A stretch of DNA of 64,000 nucleotides, from NCBI GenBank assembly GCA_010015655.1, contig ML976656.1, positions 2,117,388 to 2,181,387 on the forward strand, given 5' to 3'. The notes under the pieces are model-generated. The model was not told the origin of the DNA and searched no databases. It saw nothing but the letters and a program-made list of their open reading frames with translations. Numbering within the stretch: the stretch's first letter is position 1; every line of letters begins with the position of its first letter. Below are positions 12,691 to 23,670 of the stretch, in pieces. Source of the stretch: Bimuria novae-zelandiae CBS 107.79. Taxonomy: Eukaryota > Ascomycota > Dothideomycetes > Pleosporales > Didymosphaeriaceae. The position numbers were made by a program, and so were the translations under genes.

Positions 12691-12761
12691 TAGGGCTTTG
12701 CTCTTAATTAGAAGGGTGTTAGCCTCCTATTCCTGCTTATATGCTCCTATGAACAAAGAAT

Positions 12762-13616
12762 TCATCTGGTGACTACCTCGGCGAGATGGCTGAGTCGCCT
12801 AACCAACAGATGTAACGTATTCATCACGAAGGAACAGCATATGACCCCTGCTATGAGAAATGTGTCCGGGAATTGTACCTCGATACCGAGCGGGATGACG
12901 CCTTTCGACCGCCGAGCCAGCACTTGGATCGCTTTGTAGAGTGCTCTCACATCCTGCGGAACATCCGTACTTGAAGTTGCTGATTTAGAAACCACAGGCT
13001 TCCTGGCGATTTGAAGATCAACTATGCGGCGAGTTGGGCTACGCGATCGCTTGGAAGTGGTTGATTCGTACGCCGATTCAACCTCTACATCCTCATCTAT
13101 ATGCTCCTCGGATATGCTGGGTGTCAAGACCGACGCCGGCCTTATATGCAAGTTTGGAGCTGGCAGCGCTAGAGGTGCTGCGCGCTTCCGACGAGTCGGC
13201 CGTGGCGTCGCATTGGGGTCCACGACATGCTGCGTCGCAAGCAAGGTATGCCCCACTGCTGCTACGACTGCCGGCGTATCTGTCGTTATAGTCCGTGCCT
13301 TGCGCGCTATCTCAGTCTGCCTACTCGGCTTCCTTGTTGGCGACTGCGAGCTCTGCGACATTGCGTGCGTTGGGGCGTTGATTGTTCCTTGTTGTCGCTT
13401 TTGGTTCGGAGAATCGATCTCGGAGAGCGTAGCGCGTCGTTTCAGTGGGGCGAGGGATGTGTATGTGGAGGCAGACAGAGGAACGAGGGAAGCATTAGGT
13501 ACGGGCCGTCTGCGTGGCTTCTGGAGATACTCGGCGGGGATTGTTGGGTTTGGCGGCGGCTCTGAGTCACCGCCAGCAGCGCGGACGTTGGCCAGCCATG
13601 CGTCTGCACACACCAT
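12762..13616 (-). pseudogene. N-terminal part of a PD-(D/E)XK nuclease-like fungal protein, truncated
   Basis: A 284-codon ORF starts with ATG at 13616. It begins with a disordered Ser/Pro/Arg-rich stretch and then shows SRSPTRRIVDLQIARKPV and QDVRALYKAIQVLARRSKGV. In my recollection these resemble the region just before the nuclease fold in a large fungal family annotated as PD-(D/E)XK nuclease-like. The fold itself is absent: after GVIPLGIEVQF the reading turns into unrelated sequence and stops about 70 bp from the DUF3435 relic. The likeliest reading is a gene cut by insertion or deletion next to that element. The plus-strand ORF at 13024-13689 is its shadow. Confidence 0.55.
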
Positions 13617-14748
13617 GGCCTTGAGAGTGGAGGAAATGCAGATTGATGATTATGAATGTGTAGGGAGAAGCGTGCAAGTCGCCATATAGACACCGACAAA
13701 GACGTGATATGATGCGCGTACATGGGTTGTCGCGGCGGTCGGTTGCCGGGCCAGCCTCATACCGGTACCTCGTGCCAAGCTACTATCGGTCCCTCACCTA
13801 AGCTCGAACCTTCTCCATTCTTCATCATTATTTCCCGTCATCGCACGCTTCTGACTAAATTTCTGCTCTCCATATTATTGTTTTCTCTTTCATATTTTCA
13901 CAGTATGTGTAATCGTTGTCTGTTCCATCAATGATTCGATTTGGCTGTACTAATCATATCGTAACCGCTACAAAACTAATCATATGCGAATTAGGGTCTT
14001 CGCACAATACTCTAAAAGTCTCTCATCGTCAAAAGAGGCATTATAAAGCACATCCTAGTCCACCTGTTCAAAGCGATAATGTCATCCAACGTTGCAGCCA
14101 TCTGTCGTATAAATTCTCCCTCCCTACGGCGGTTTGCCATGCTTGTGTCATCGTCTCGTTAAAAGATGCAACGGCCACGGAAAGGTCGGCGTCGTTGCGA
14201 GCTGCTCTATAAACGCTTGTATTTCAAGCCACTCCATCGGAGCATCCTACCACGTAGCGTCTGAGGCAGAGGCTGCGTGACCTTCGAAGTCTGGATCTCC
14301 CCATGCGGCCGTGTCTTCTAGCCTTCTCTTGCGGCGAGTGCTGGATATGCGCATAGTAGATTGGTTCGAGGATGCAGTCCACACCGAAGCGAAGGAGACT
14401 ACATCCTCGAACCAATCTTGCGATATTAGGCGTGGCGAGACGAGGGAGCGCGTGCTTGCGAAACCACGATGTTCGCGTATGAAGATAGACGGCCCCGGCA
14501 AGACGAGCGCGTGACAGAGAGTATACCACGGAGAGGGCACAAGAGGGAGAGGATTACAAGAAGTCGAGGACTGGCGTGGCAGCTCGAAGTGCTGCGGAGC
14601 ATGCAAACGCCTCTCACCGTCTCATACGGCAGGCGCGAACAGCCGCGCCTTCTAACCCCCATCTCTCCACTCTCATGTAGCTCTTTTCCCTCACACATAT
14701 CAAAATCAAGCACCCTTGTACCCACTTATAATCAGAAATCTAATCGCC
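13617..14748. other. Unassigned region with a 20-bp imperfect inverted repeat
   Basis: Several overlapping ORFs of 65-120 codons exist on both strands (for example 14224-14606 minus and 14469-14774 plus). None shows a recognisable domain. The only clear structure is the inverted repeat at 14359-14378 and 14398-14417, listed separately. Confidence 0.4.
14359..14417. repeat. Inverted repeat, 19 of 20 bp matched, 19-nt loop
   Basis: The arm GATTGGTTCGAGGATG (14359-14374, continuing to 14378) is matched by its reverse complement at 14398-14417 with one mismatch. Both arms lie in a GC-balanced region with no transposon nearby. It could form a hairpin in RNA or mark the ends of a tiny excised element. 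Confidence 0.75.
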
Positions 14749-15069
14749 ATGGCCAACACAGCTCGTCGTTCTAACTGGCAGTACATCGTAGTAGTGTACT
14801 GGCAGGACAGCAACAACAACTACGAGTACGGCCCCGTTTCCGTGGAAACTCGGTGTGCAGTTGCAACGCAATCACAGACGGCCATCACATCCGCCTCAGT
14901 CGCGCAGATGCCGAACAATTGGAATGCCAAGCTAATGTTTGTAATAGTGATAGCTAGAAAAACTCCAAAAAAATGTCGTAATAATATTGATTGTGGGTGG
15001 CTCAGCAGCCTCATGTTGCTGGCCGAGCGATCATGGTGGGGTTGCGCAATATGTGACGCTGCGCACTAA
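14749..15069 (+). CDS. Possible small protein, 3' part replaced by a transposon end
   Basis: An ATG in a good fungal context (CGCCATGGCC) opens 106 codons. The first 60 or so residues (MANTARRSNWQYIVVVYWQD...) look coherent. From about 14960 the DNA matches the 3' end of the pogo/Fot1 element near 48030-48090, so the C-terminus is probably foreign. No family is recognised. It may be a truncated host gene or a chance ORF. Confidence 0.3.
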   Translation: MANTARRSNWQYIVVVYWQDSNNNYEYGPVSVETRCAVATQSQTAITSASVAQMPNNWNAKLMFVIVIARKTPKKCRNNIDCGWLSSLMLLAERSWWGCAICDAAH

Positions 15070-15070
15070 C
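14960..15070 (+). mobile_element. Degraded pogo/Fot1 right-end fragment
   Basis: Positions 14977-15000 match 48044-48067 (just inside the right end of the pogo element) at 22 of 24 bases; both differences are transitions. Similarity fades on either side but the order of short blocks is kept. This is a remnant end or a miniature derivative of that family. Confidence 0.45.
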
Positions 15071-15327
15071 TGCCAAGGCACGGTACATGCAGAGGTTAAG
15101 ATTGCTCTAAAAGTAAAGTACCTCAAATTTGGCTCGCTACAGAGGGTGGCTCGCGACACAGGGACGGACGTTAGCGTACCGAGGAAGGTGCAAAGAATCC
15201 GGGGATTTGGAGAGGGGGAACTCTCCAAGCGTCTCCGGCAACGCGATCGGTGTTGCTGAGAACGATGGAGTAGCGCAATCATGATCGCGGGTGGCATGTG
15301 CAGGTATAGAATCAGGGTAGGTTTATG

Positions 15328-16056
15328 CTACATAACGTGAAGCATAAAATATGAATGTGCCCAGCACGGGGCGACGACGAAGTTGGCGTTGGGACAATTC
15401 TGTCGAGCGTCTCGATCAAGAAGATTATGGTCCATCCATTGTTTTGGTTTACACTGCCCATATAGTAATAAAGAGTTTTGTGATCCACCTTGAAGACGAA
15501 TGCAGGGTACAAGCTGCTGTTGCACTGGTTGAAGTAGCCCTATGTGCAAAATAGGAATTCTTAATACACTCTCCATAAGGTCCGATCTCATAGGAACCCA
15601 TGGAGTAGTATAACCCGTTAACGTGTTATCATACGCGCTGACGCTAAGGTCCAGGTAGGCTGAGTCAATTCGGACCCAACGGGGATGTACGGTGTACCCT
15701 AACGGCCTTGTGGGGTTAGACAGCAAGACGTATATATGCAGACGGCTGTGTCCGAGATAGCGTTCATAATATAATGGTCTCTGTAAGCGAAGTTGGAGTC
15801 TGGCCAAATCGGTCCCAAATATATGTATCAAACACCCCTTGTCCTGAAGCTTGTTTAGTTCTGACCTGTCAGGAAAGATATCGTCGATAAGGTCCATGTA
15901 TATGTTTCTCTCAGCTTTGGTGAGATCACAAGCAAGAACCGCTGCTAACTTAGCAAGGTCATACGGACGGAGTATACCCATTAATGTTCTACGGAATGGA
16001 CTAACATCCATGAAGAGTTTTCGAAGTCCCATTATGTGGGCAGTGGGACAAGCCAT
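15328..16056 (-). CDS. Hypothetical protein, 242 aa, intact
   Basis: The ORF begins with ATG at 16056 and is uninterrupted for 242 codons. The first half (MGLRKLFMDVSPFRRTLM, then ILRPYDLAKLAAVLACDLTK) resembles a group of fungal hypothetical proteins whose N-terminus reads like an F-box-type helix set; I recall the group but cannot name a domain with certainty. No signal peptide or membrane helix is evident. Flanks are 250-500 bp of unassigned DNA, and no intron is needed. If the F-box-like reading is right it could be a ubiquitin-ligase adaptor, but that is speculation. Confidence 0.6.
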   Translation of the reverse strand: MACPTAHIMGLRKLFMDVSPFRRTLMGILRPYDLAKLAAVLACDLTKAERNIYMDLIDDIFPDRSELNKLQDKGCLIHIFGTDLARLQLRLQRPLYYERYLGHSRLHIYVLLSNPTRPLGYTVHPRWVRIDSAYLDLSVSAYDNTLTGYTTPWVPMRSDLMESVLRIPILHIGLLQPVQQQLVPCIRLQGGSQNSLLLYGQCKPKQWMDHNLLDRDARQNCPNANFVVAPCWAHSYFMLHVM

Positions 16057-16809
16057 CTAGAGCACCAGTTACTTATGATATATATAGCTAACTATATAGA
16101 ACTCTGCTTTGAAATATCGTAAATGAGCTATTTTTCCAAATACCGTTTATCATTTTTGAAACTATCTGAAGATGTGGAAACGCGAAAAACTAATCCTCAA
16201 CGTATCCGGTGAACACCAACGTAATATGATACTGCACAGTAATTGGCTAATATAATCACCTACGAAGGGGACATAGACAGGTACAGCGCCCAGCAGAAGA
16301 GGCTGTAATACTGTACTACTGTAGCATATGCTAACAATGACAATAATAATTTAAGAACACGATTAATACACCTAGGCAAGTGTTGACCGGAAGCTACTGT
16401 GCAGCGCTGATCTGTTTTGACTTCTGGTTCTTAGAATTATTCTCGGCGCACGGTCTTCTCGATTACCGTACTTTCCGTTTTCGGTTTTTGCACTCCTTCC
16501 GTGTCCTCCCCTCTCTCGCTTAGCACAGGCCTATGTTAGGTGGGTCAGCATGTCTCACAGGCACTACTGAGATAGCAAGGCTGACTGCAGCTATGATTGG
16601 TATGATCTTAAACTATGCGGCGTATGCTATGCACAGTAGCGCTCGCATTCGCTTTCCTTTCGCTAATCTCGTCTCATTAATATATCTATCTAGCTGGGCT
16701 TACGTCTTTGTGAGATGCAAGCTTTCCTTCTTGGATCTCATGCGCTTATGCCTTTAGCATACATCTTCAATACTATTGTCACGGTCACAAAAGATGAGGC
16801 TGTCGTTCT
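16057..16809. other. No gene recognised
   Basis: This is moderately AT-rich intergenic sequence. A 74-codon ORF at 16533-16757 has no support beyond being open. Confidence 0.5.
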
Positions 16810-17037
16810 TTAGGACCTTACTCTCTCTATACGCAATAGCCAGCCTCTGCACAGCCGGAATTCCTCTCCAGCACGGAACACCATCTTCCGACCTCGATCA
16901 ACATCAAAATAAACAAGACCGTCGAGCTCAATCGAAACCTCGCTATTAACCGCCAGCTCAAGGTGAAACTCTCTTCTTATATAGTCTCGAAGGTCTAAGC
17001 CAACTTCAACAACCGGATCTGCAGTATCCATGCCCAA
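16810..17037 (-). CDS. Short hypothetical ORF, 75 aa
   Basis: ATG at 17037 opens a frame with balanced amino-acid use (EVGLDLRDYIRREFHLEL, then VSIELDGLVYFDVDRGRK), which looks more protein-like than the neighbouring random ORFs. It resembles a beta-rich fragment of a larger protein. No family is recognised and the start may lie upstream. It may be a gene remnant. Confidence 0.35.
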   Translation of the reverse strand: MGMDTADPVVEVGLDLRDYIRREFHLELAVNSEVSIELDGLVYFDVDRGRKMVFRAGEEFRLCRGWLLRIERVRS

Positions 17038-17102
17038 TTAAAACTGGGGTCCGACGTTGCTTCGCAGATTGGCAACGAAAAAATGCAGGGGTATGCACTT
17101 TC

Positions 17103-17426
17103 ATGATCTCGCAAGTCCAACAATGCAATTCCATTTCTGGGGAGCTAGCCAACTACCTGCAGATCAACACGCTATATGCACCTGATAGTACGATAGCTGC
17201 AGATCTGCGCTATCAAAGGCCTATTGTAGAGTACAACAGTTATCAACGTCTCTTTGCAGAGAAGAGTTGGGATGTTGCAAGCTTGAAAGATGACAGTCGC
17301 ACACTTACAATTATCGAGGGTGAAGAGGGCGATCTTCGAATGTCGTACGGGGGGAAGTGGACGGAGAAAACGCGGGCGGAGGATGAAGAAACTGGGTGGT
17401 GGGAAGGACTGGGGTTGCCCGCATAG
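17103..17426 (+). CDS. Short hypothetical ORF, 107 aa
   Basis: An open frame starting with ATG lies between the 75-aa ORF and the Copia LTR. Its C-terminus is acidic (DEETGWWEGLGLPA). There is no recognisable domain. It could be the last exon of an interrupted gene or a chance ORF. Confidence 0.25.
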   Translation: MISQVQQCNSISGELANYLQINTLYAPDSTIAADLRYQRPIVEYNSYQRLFAEKSWDVASLKDDSRTLTIIEGEEGDLRMSYGGKWTEKTRAEDEETGWWEGLGLPA

Positions 17427-17575
17427 AGACGCAGTGGCTCAGGGGGTAAGTGTGGACTATGCAATCCAACCACAGATACGAAGCTAAGATAGTGCAGAAG
17501 AGGACTATCTATTGTAGCTTTTCCTGTACAAAGACAGAGAGGTTGGAGTTAAAGTAACTTTATTAGGTGGAATTA

Positions 17576-17769
17576 TGTAGCGGTTTGTGCTGCAAAGCGA
17601 AAGTCGGGAAAACACTAATTGTATTGAGTTGGGAGGATTCTGCTATTTATACATGTATGTCGACTGAGCGACAAGTGCTAGACGCGTGATGGTCAGGAGA
17701 TCATTAGGTGATCGCGTGATTATCCTGTAACGAAGTTATCTCCAAGCTTCCTTATAAAAGACTGTTACA
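17576..17769 (-). repeat. Copia LTR (3' LTR)
   Basis: Begins TGTAGCGG and ends GTTACA; partner at 36649-36842. Confidence 0.88.
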
Positions 17770-20700
17770 CACCCCCTTATCCTATAGTTAATTATTAACG
17801 TAAGGATAATATCTCCTACTCTTGCATAGGTACTGTGCCTTAGAGTTAAGTGCGTATATCTATAAGGTGTAGCTGCCTTACAAACTTAGCATGCTTCTAA
17901 CGTGGTAGCATCTTAGTTATACTGTCTGTAGGTATCTTTTTAGTAGGTCTCTATTGCACGTAGAGTTGTCCCTGCTCTACTTCCTAGCGGGTCCAGCTTT
18001 AATATACATTAACATATTTAAGCTTAGTTACTAGCTTGTCTTATTCTTTTATAATAATACTAATAGTCTATTAATTATCGCACTAAATAATAAGTGTAGT
18101 GTTAAGTATTAATAATAGACTATTAAATAGATATAGCTATTCGTCTATTTTAAAGCTAATAAGAGAGAGAGCAAGTAGCTCTATCTTATTAATTAATTTA
18201 GTAATAGTACGCTATAGAGTTAATTTCTAATTAATAGTTATTCTAAATAGTTAGAAAACGTAGCCCTAAGAGCTTTAGCAAATCTCTATATTATTAGTAA
18301 AAGTAGTATTAAATATTTTAAAAAAGATAGGGTCGCGATAGTCTTCCTTAGTAGTTATAAACTCTTAAATCTCTTGCTTAGCTCGAGCTTCGAGTGCGTA
18401 GTACTAAGTCTCTAGGGCGTGACGCCATACTTTACGTATAGATTCCACATGAGCTTGTCCAGGATTGGTGAGATGTGAAGCGTGTATCACATGTGCACGT
18501 GCTAGGTCTAGATAAGTAAACTAAGTAAAGAACGCGAGATAACTAATAAGCTCTTAATAAAGCTTTATCTAGGTAGCGTTAGGTTCTTCTATAAATAGCT
18601 TAAGATAGTTAACCGTTACTAGTACCTTAAAGCGGCAACTAGTAGTTATTATACTATACTTTATAATTACTTTATTAATATAAGCATTTTAGAGTAGCTA
18701 AAATTTATAGGTGGCGATGTCTCGTACGACGCGTATACCTAAGAACTACTTAAGTAGACTAAGTTGCTTTAGTTAGTAGTATTTGCAAAGTTTCTGCTCA
18801 AATTACTTATGTAGCTTAGTGTTACGTAGGTGGAAAGCTATAACAATATCGTCCACGTAGACGAATAGGATAAGCTAGTTATCCGTGTATACACATGGGA
18901 AACCTGGCATAGGCTTTATCCCTAGGTGCTGTAGTGTCCTGCAGAGTTCCTTATACTATAGTAATAGTAACTCTTTTAACCTATAAAGGGCGCGAAGTAT
19001 TTAGAGTAGTTTTTTATCTTTTTAAAATTTATCTAGTATTAGCGCGTAGAGTAGATAATTAAATTAAGCATTAAGGAAAGCTATTAGTATATCGTACTAA
19101 ATAAGCTTTAGCCTAAAGTAATTAGTAATAGCGGTAATTGCTCTAAATATGCGTGCGGCTAGTGTAGCAGCGTATGTGTCTCCGTAAGATTGCTAGAGGT
19201 CACCTCGAAGTACTAAACGTGCCTTAATCGTGAAAGGAATCCGTCTTCGTCGAATTTATACGTGAAAACCTATATAAGTGGTAGCAATTCAGTGTTGGCG
19301 TTTATTGCTATCTTTACGGTCCTTATAAAGCATCCTTTGCTCTATATGCTTCTGTATTCGTCTTGACCAGCCTGTTAGAACTTAGCTCTATACAGATGCG
19401 TCTCTAGGTCTTTCCACGTCCTTGGCGAAGGCGGAACCTGTGATTAATAGACATTAATAGCAGGCTGCGGCTTTAGCGCTGTAAAAAAGGCGTATAGATA
19501 ATTATTTATGCGTATTCTATAGGAAATTGCGTGCGTCTAGTATTAGCTTACACCTATAATATCTTTAGCGCTACTATTATTAGCGCGAGCTTATGCGTAT
19601 ATTTAACTTATTAATTTTAAAATTTTTACGCTTTAGCGCGTTGTTATTATAGTAATTAAATATATAACTAAGAATTTATATTATAAAAAGCTTTTATAGT
19701 ATTAACTCTAGATCTCGTTCTACTAGGAGAACTTTAGTTAGAGTATCGTTATTCTATTACTAGCTTACGTAAGACTTAGGTAACGTAGGCGTAAGCAGTC
19801 TACCTCCTAGAAATAAGTCCTCTATATCCTTATTAACTCTATCGTTCTCGTTAATTCTGCTCTCACCCCCTACCTGCTACTAGCTGACCTGAGCTGCCGC
19901 TATAGGTACTATACGGCTTTATCTAAGCGTTATAAGCTCTTTAATTGTAATATTATTAGATTTAGCTTCTTTTAGGAAAGTAAGTAGCTCTATAACTTCT
20001 TTAATAACTAACTTAGCTACGTAGCCTTTTAGTCCTTTATAAAATTGCGTTAGCTTAAAAACAACGTCTTTTACTTAAATTACTTTGTCCTTCATAGATA
20101 GCTAGATCTTAAAGATATTTATTAAATTATAGCCTATAAGGTGTCTTATAAGAGCTCTAGACTCTAGCTTATTACCTCTCTTTATAAATAGATTTTAGAT
20201 ATATGCTCGACAGCCTATAGGACGTAAGTAGTTTACTTTTAGCTTTAATTTTTATATAATTTTATATAGAGTCTTTTAGCCTAGCGCTTTAATTAGTGTG
20301 CGATTTAGTATATATGCTACTATCTTAAATAGCTTATTTAATAATAACTTTAGTAGATTTCCTTTAAGCCTTATAGCTTACGCTTAAATAATAATAATCT
20401 TGCCTACTTATTCTATAAAGCTATTTTACTTATCTATGTAGTCTGCCTATAGCTTATATTAAATCCCTAGCTTAGCGTAAAGTGTTAAGATCCAGAACGT
20501 CGAGGACGTCTGCGATCCCCTCATGTAAATACTATTAACCAGTGATGTGCTACAGAGCGCAGTCACGTGATCTGCTCAGCTTGATCAGTGGCCTTGGCAT
20601 ACTGAGCACACTGAGCAGGTTGCATACTAAGCAACTGAGCAGGCCCTGCTCAGCTCGCTCAGTACGATCAGTAGAGGTGAGCACCTCTACTATATAGGAA

Positions 20701-22519
20701 CGCGAGGATGGACCCTTCCATCTTGCGTTCAACCTGTTTATCAATCTATCGTTTGGATCTGACTAAGCAACCTTGTTGATTTGATTGTGCGGTACACACC
20801 TTCGATACCAACACTCCAGTGACAAGCGCAAGCTATCACTACACCCTCTCCCGTCCTACCTAGTACTCCTGCCCGAGAACCAACCTTAGCCCACTTAGGA
20901 CTAGCTATCCTAGATGGAACCTAACATAAAGCTCCTCTAATATATTTAGCGTAACACTATATCCTTAGTTATTATTAGTCTTAATTATAGTAACGTCGCT
21001 ATTAAAGATACGCTATATCTTATAAAATTTTTAAATAAGCTAGTAGCTTAGGAATGCCTTCGTACGCTATAAAAAATAGTTAACTTTATACTACTTACTA
21101 TACTAGTCTACTATATAACTTATTACTTAATTACTATTAAGGCAAGCGTCCGTGTCTCGAGATAGAAGCTAGATAAAGTCTATAGCAACGCGATAGAATT
21201 TCCTTAGTGCGAAATCCTCCTGCTGTCTTCTAGAGACTTGCTTTGTGAGTTTCGATTCGACACATATGCCACAGAAGTCGCTTTCTCCGCCTTCTACTCG
21301 CAAGCCTTCTACATGGTTAGCTAGCTTCTTAATTGCCTTCTTACTAGAATAACCCTAGGTGCTATAAGCTATCTTGTAGTTAACTATTTACTTATATTAA
21401 AGGTCCTTTAAAGGTTAGTAAGTAGTGCAAAAAAATAATAATAGGTGTATATTTAGGCAGTGACTAGTATTAGCGTTAATTAATTAGTAGCTATTATTAT
21501 ACTCTAGCTAGGTAATTATAGTATTTTTACTAACTTTATATAGTAAATCTTATCTTAAGTTAAAGTAAATCTAACTTAAGTAATAGCGTATTAAGCCTAT
21601 AAGGCTTATTAAGAAGTCTTTAACTAATGTAACGTGCGTTAGGATAATAGCTAATAAGCTTCTTAGTGTTTTCATGGTTAGCATTATGCTACCCTATATA
21701 GTAATCTTAATATGGCCTGTTCTTGCTTTTATGAAGTTGTTAGCGCTTGCTTCGTATTCTCTCGTCTAGCTAGGCTAGGATTTGGTGTTGATAATGTAAG
21801 TGTTCGAGCCAGGATTAAGGATAAATTAGTTACTTAATAAGTCGTAGTTACTAATATAGTCTAGCGTTAATAGAGCTATTAGTTCTTTTATAAGTTTAAT
21901 ATTATTGTTAAGTACTAGATCCTTATCCTTATTATTATACTCATCACGCTCGTCACACTCGTTAACTATAATAGTATTAGATACTATATATTATATAGTG
22001 TAGGTTAATAGATTAGAAGGAGGCTTACTATTATTAATAGTAATTATTATTTTAGGGCTTAACTAAGTTGCCTTCTAGTCTTATATAGCTTTCTCTACTT
22101 TTGCTTTTAAGCTTAGATTTTTAGCAAAGACCGCTGCCACTTTCTTACTAGCCTCTTTATTATTATAACCTTAGGGTTAGTTAAGAGTATCTAGGTTTAT
22201 TACCTAGCACTTAGACTAAGAGTGTCTCTTACTATAAAGGTATATACTACTTTAAGAAAGTTTATTACTTTATAGTATTATTAGCTTTACCATTTCTAGC
22301 TCTGCCGCGTATGTACTAAAGCCTGTACTAATTAGACGTATACGCTTTAGGTTTTCTAAGAACTTAGTAGCGTAGTCCTCTACTAATAGGACTTTTACAC
22401 TAAGCTTCTCTTTTTAGATCAGGTCTCGCAGACCTGCTATTCCGTATTTAGGGTTAATTATTTTATAAGTAACTAGGAAGTCCTCCTACGCACAGGTATC
22501 TTTAGTCTTTAAAAGCTTA
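17770..22519 (-). pseudogene. Copia pol relic (RT, integrase, gag zinc knuckle), interrupted by a solo LTR
   Basis: On the minus strand the reverse transcriptase active site LILFVYVDDIVIAF is readable, with YVDD at 18848-18859. Further right, the integrase zone shows CGICVESKLTKQ and a following VAIDFIWL (about 21150-21290). A degraded zinc-knuckle text (CLYSKRHS...KC) is near 22205-22245. Stops and frame changes are everywhere. Order from right to left is gag, integrase, RT, which is the Copia order and differs from Gypsy. The element is interrupted at 20483-20926 and again at 22525. Confidence 0.78.
20483..20926 (+). repeat. Solo LTR of a Gypsy family, 5-bp TSD TAAAG
   Basis: A 444-bp unit begins TGTTAAGATCC and ends CCTAACA. 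It is flanked by perfect TAAAG copies at 20478-20482 and 20927-20931. The second half (TGTTTATCAATCTATCGTTT and onward) matches the LTRs of the inner Gypsy element at 23248 and 29510, while the first half has diverged. Recombination between two LTRs would leave exactly this. GC content is higher than in its surroundings. Confidence 0.9.
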
Positions 22520-22524
22520 ATAGC

Positions 22525-22910
22525 TGTAACAGGAACAATCGCTCGTCGACACGAGAACCCTTGGCCAGTCAAGACAGGATTCGAGATCATCCGAAAACCG
22601 ACACTCATCCGTATCGGACCAATTTCGGATCTATCAGACCGATGGGGAACTACGGATCCGATTCGGACCTATTTCGGATCCATCAGACCGACGGTCAACC
22701 TATGGCAGTTATGTGCTAGCTAGCCATCTGGGAAGAAGTGTATTTAGAGGAGCTTGGGGCCTTTATAGTTTAGTACCTTTTCCGTATCCTTTCGTACTAG
22801 GCCTATAGGCACTTAATTTATTCGAGGCTACATTCTTATACACGCACTCTTACATGCCTTTGCTAAGAGATACGCTAATATTAATCCTTTAAGTAACCTG
22901 CGCTAATATA
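22525..22910 (+). repeat. Gypsy-2 5' LTR
   Basis: 386 bp. It is 49 bp longer than the 3' LTR because it keeps both copies of a short direct repeat around TTTCGGAT...ATCAGACC. Confidence 0.9.
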
Positions 22911-23247
22911 TTATACGGAAAAGGTCGCTACCACTAGTAATAGCTTTAAAGAATATCGCTATAAGAACGGAACGGACCCGCGTTAGCGCGTCCCTAGTTT
23001 TCTCTATAGGCAGGATTCTAGAGACCTCCTGCTAACTAAAGCCTTTAGGTTTAGAACTCCTAATTGCAGATAAATTAGGTTAACTTTAAAAAAGTCGCGT
23101 AAAGTTGCGCCAAGATAAAAAAGTAGTAACTACTAATAACTTATAGACTTAAAATTAAACGTTAATATCTGCTTTAGCATCGTTAAAAACGGCACGGCAG
23201 GCGGCCTAGAGTCGGACTTAGGGAGACCATTAGCCACCCCCAGAACC

Positions 23248-23670
23248 TGTTAGGATCTGTATTTAGCATCACCAGGCTAACATTCTGAGACGGACAAGGT
23301 CTTATGGGAGCCAATGGTGGCACAGCAATGGGCAGGTCACGTGACTGCTCGAAGCGCTCGAGTCGAGCAAGTCGAGTAGGTGCATAAGGCCAAGGCTGTG
23401 CTCGCTCTGCTCGAGTCGAGCAAGTCGAGCATGCTAAGTATATAGGAACATGAGGATGGACTCTTCCACCTCGTGTTTAACCTGTTTATCAATCTATCGT
23501 TTGGATCTAAATAAGCAACTTTGTTAATTTAATTATGCTGTACACACCTTTAATACTAACACCCCTTTTAATACGCGCAAGCTATTAAGACCCCTTATCT
23601 TATTACTACTACTCTTGCCCGAGAACTAACCTTAGCCCCTTAGAGATTAGCTACCCTATTAGACTTAATA
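23248..23670 (+). repeat. Gypsy-1 5' LTR
   Basis: 423 bp. It contains two copies of a 21-bp GC-rich palindromic motif (core GAGTCGAGCAAGTCGAG) near 23353-23430. Confidence 0.9.

Noticed and set aside
13024..13689. 221-codon plus-strand ORF
   Set aside because: It lies antisense to the nuclease-like ORF, which has the better composition and recognisable motifs; this is a GC-driven shadow.
9661..17575. The whole 9.6-17.5 kb block as a complete Starship
   Set aside because: No matching terminal repeat or target duplication could be found and there is no clear cargo set. Only the captain-like relic is supported.
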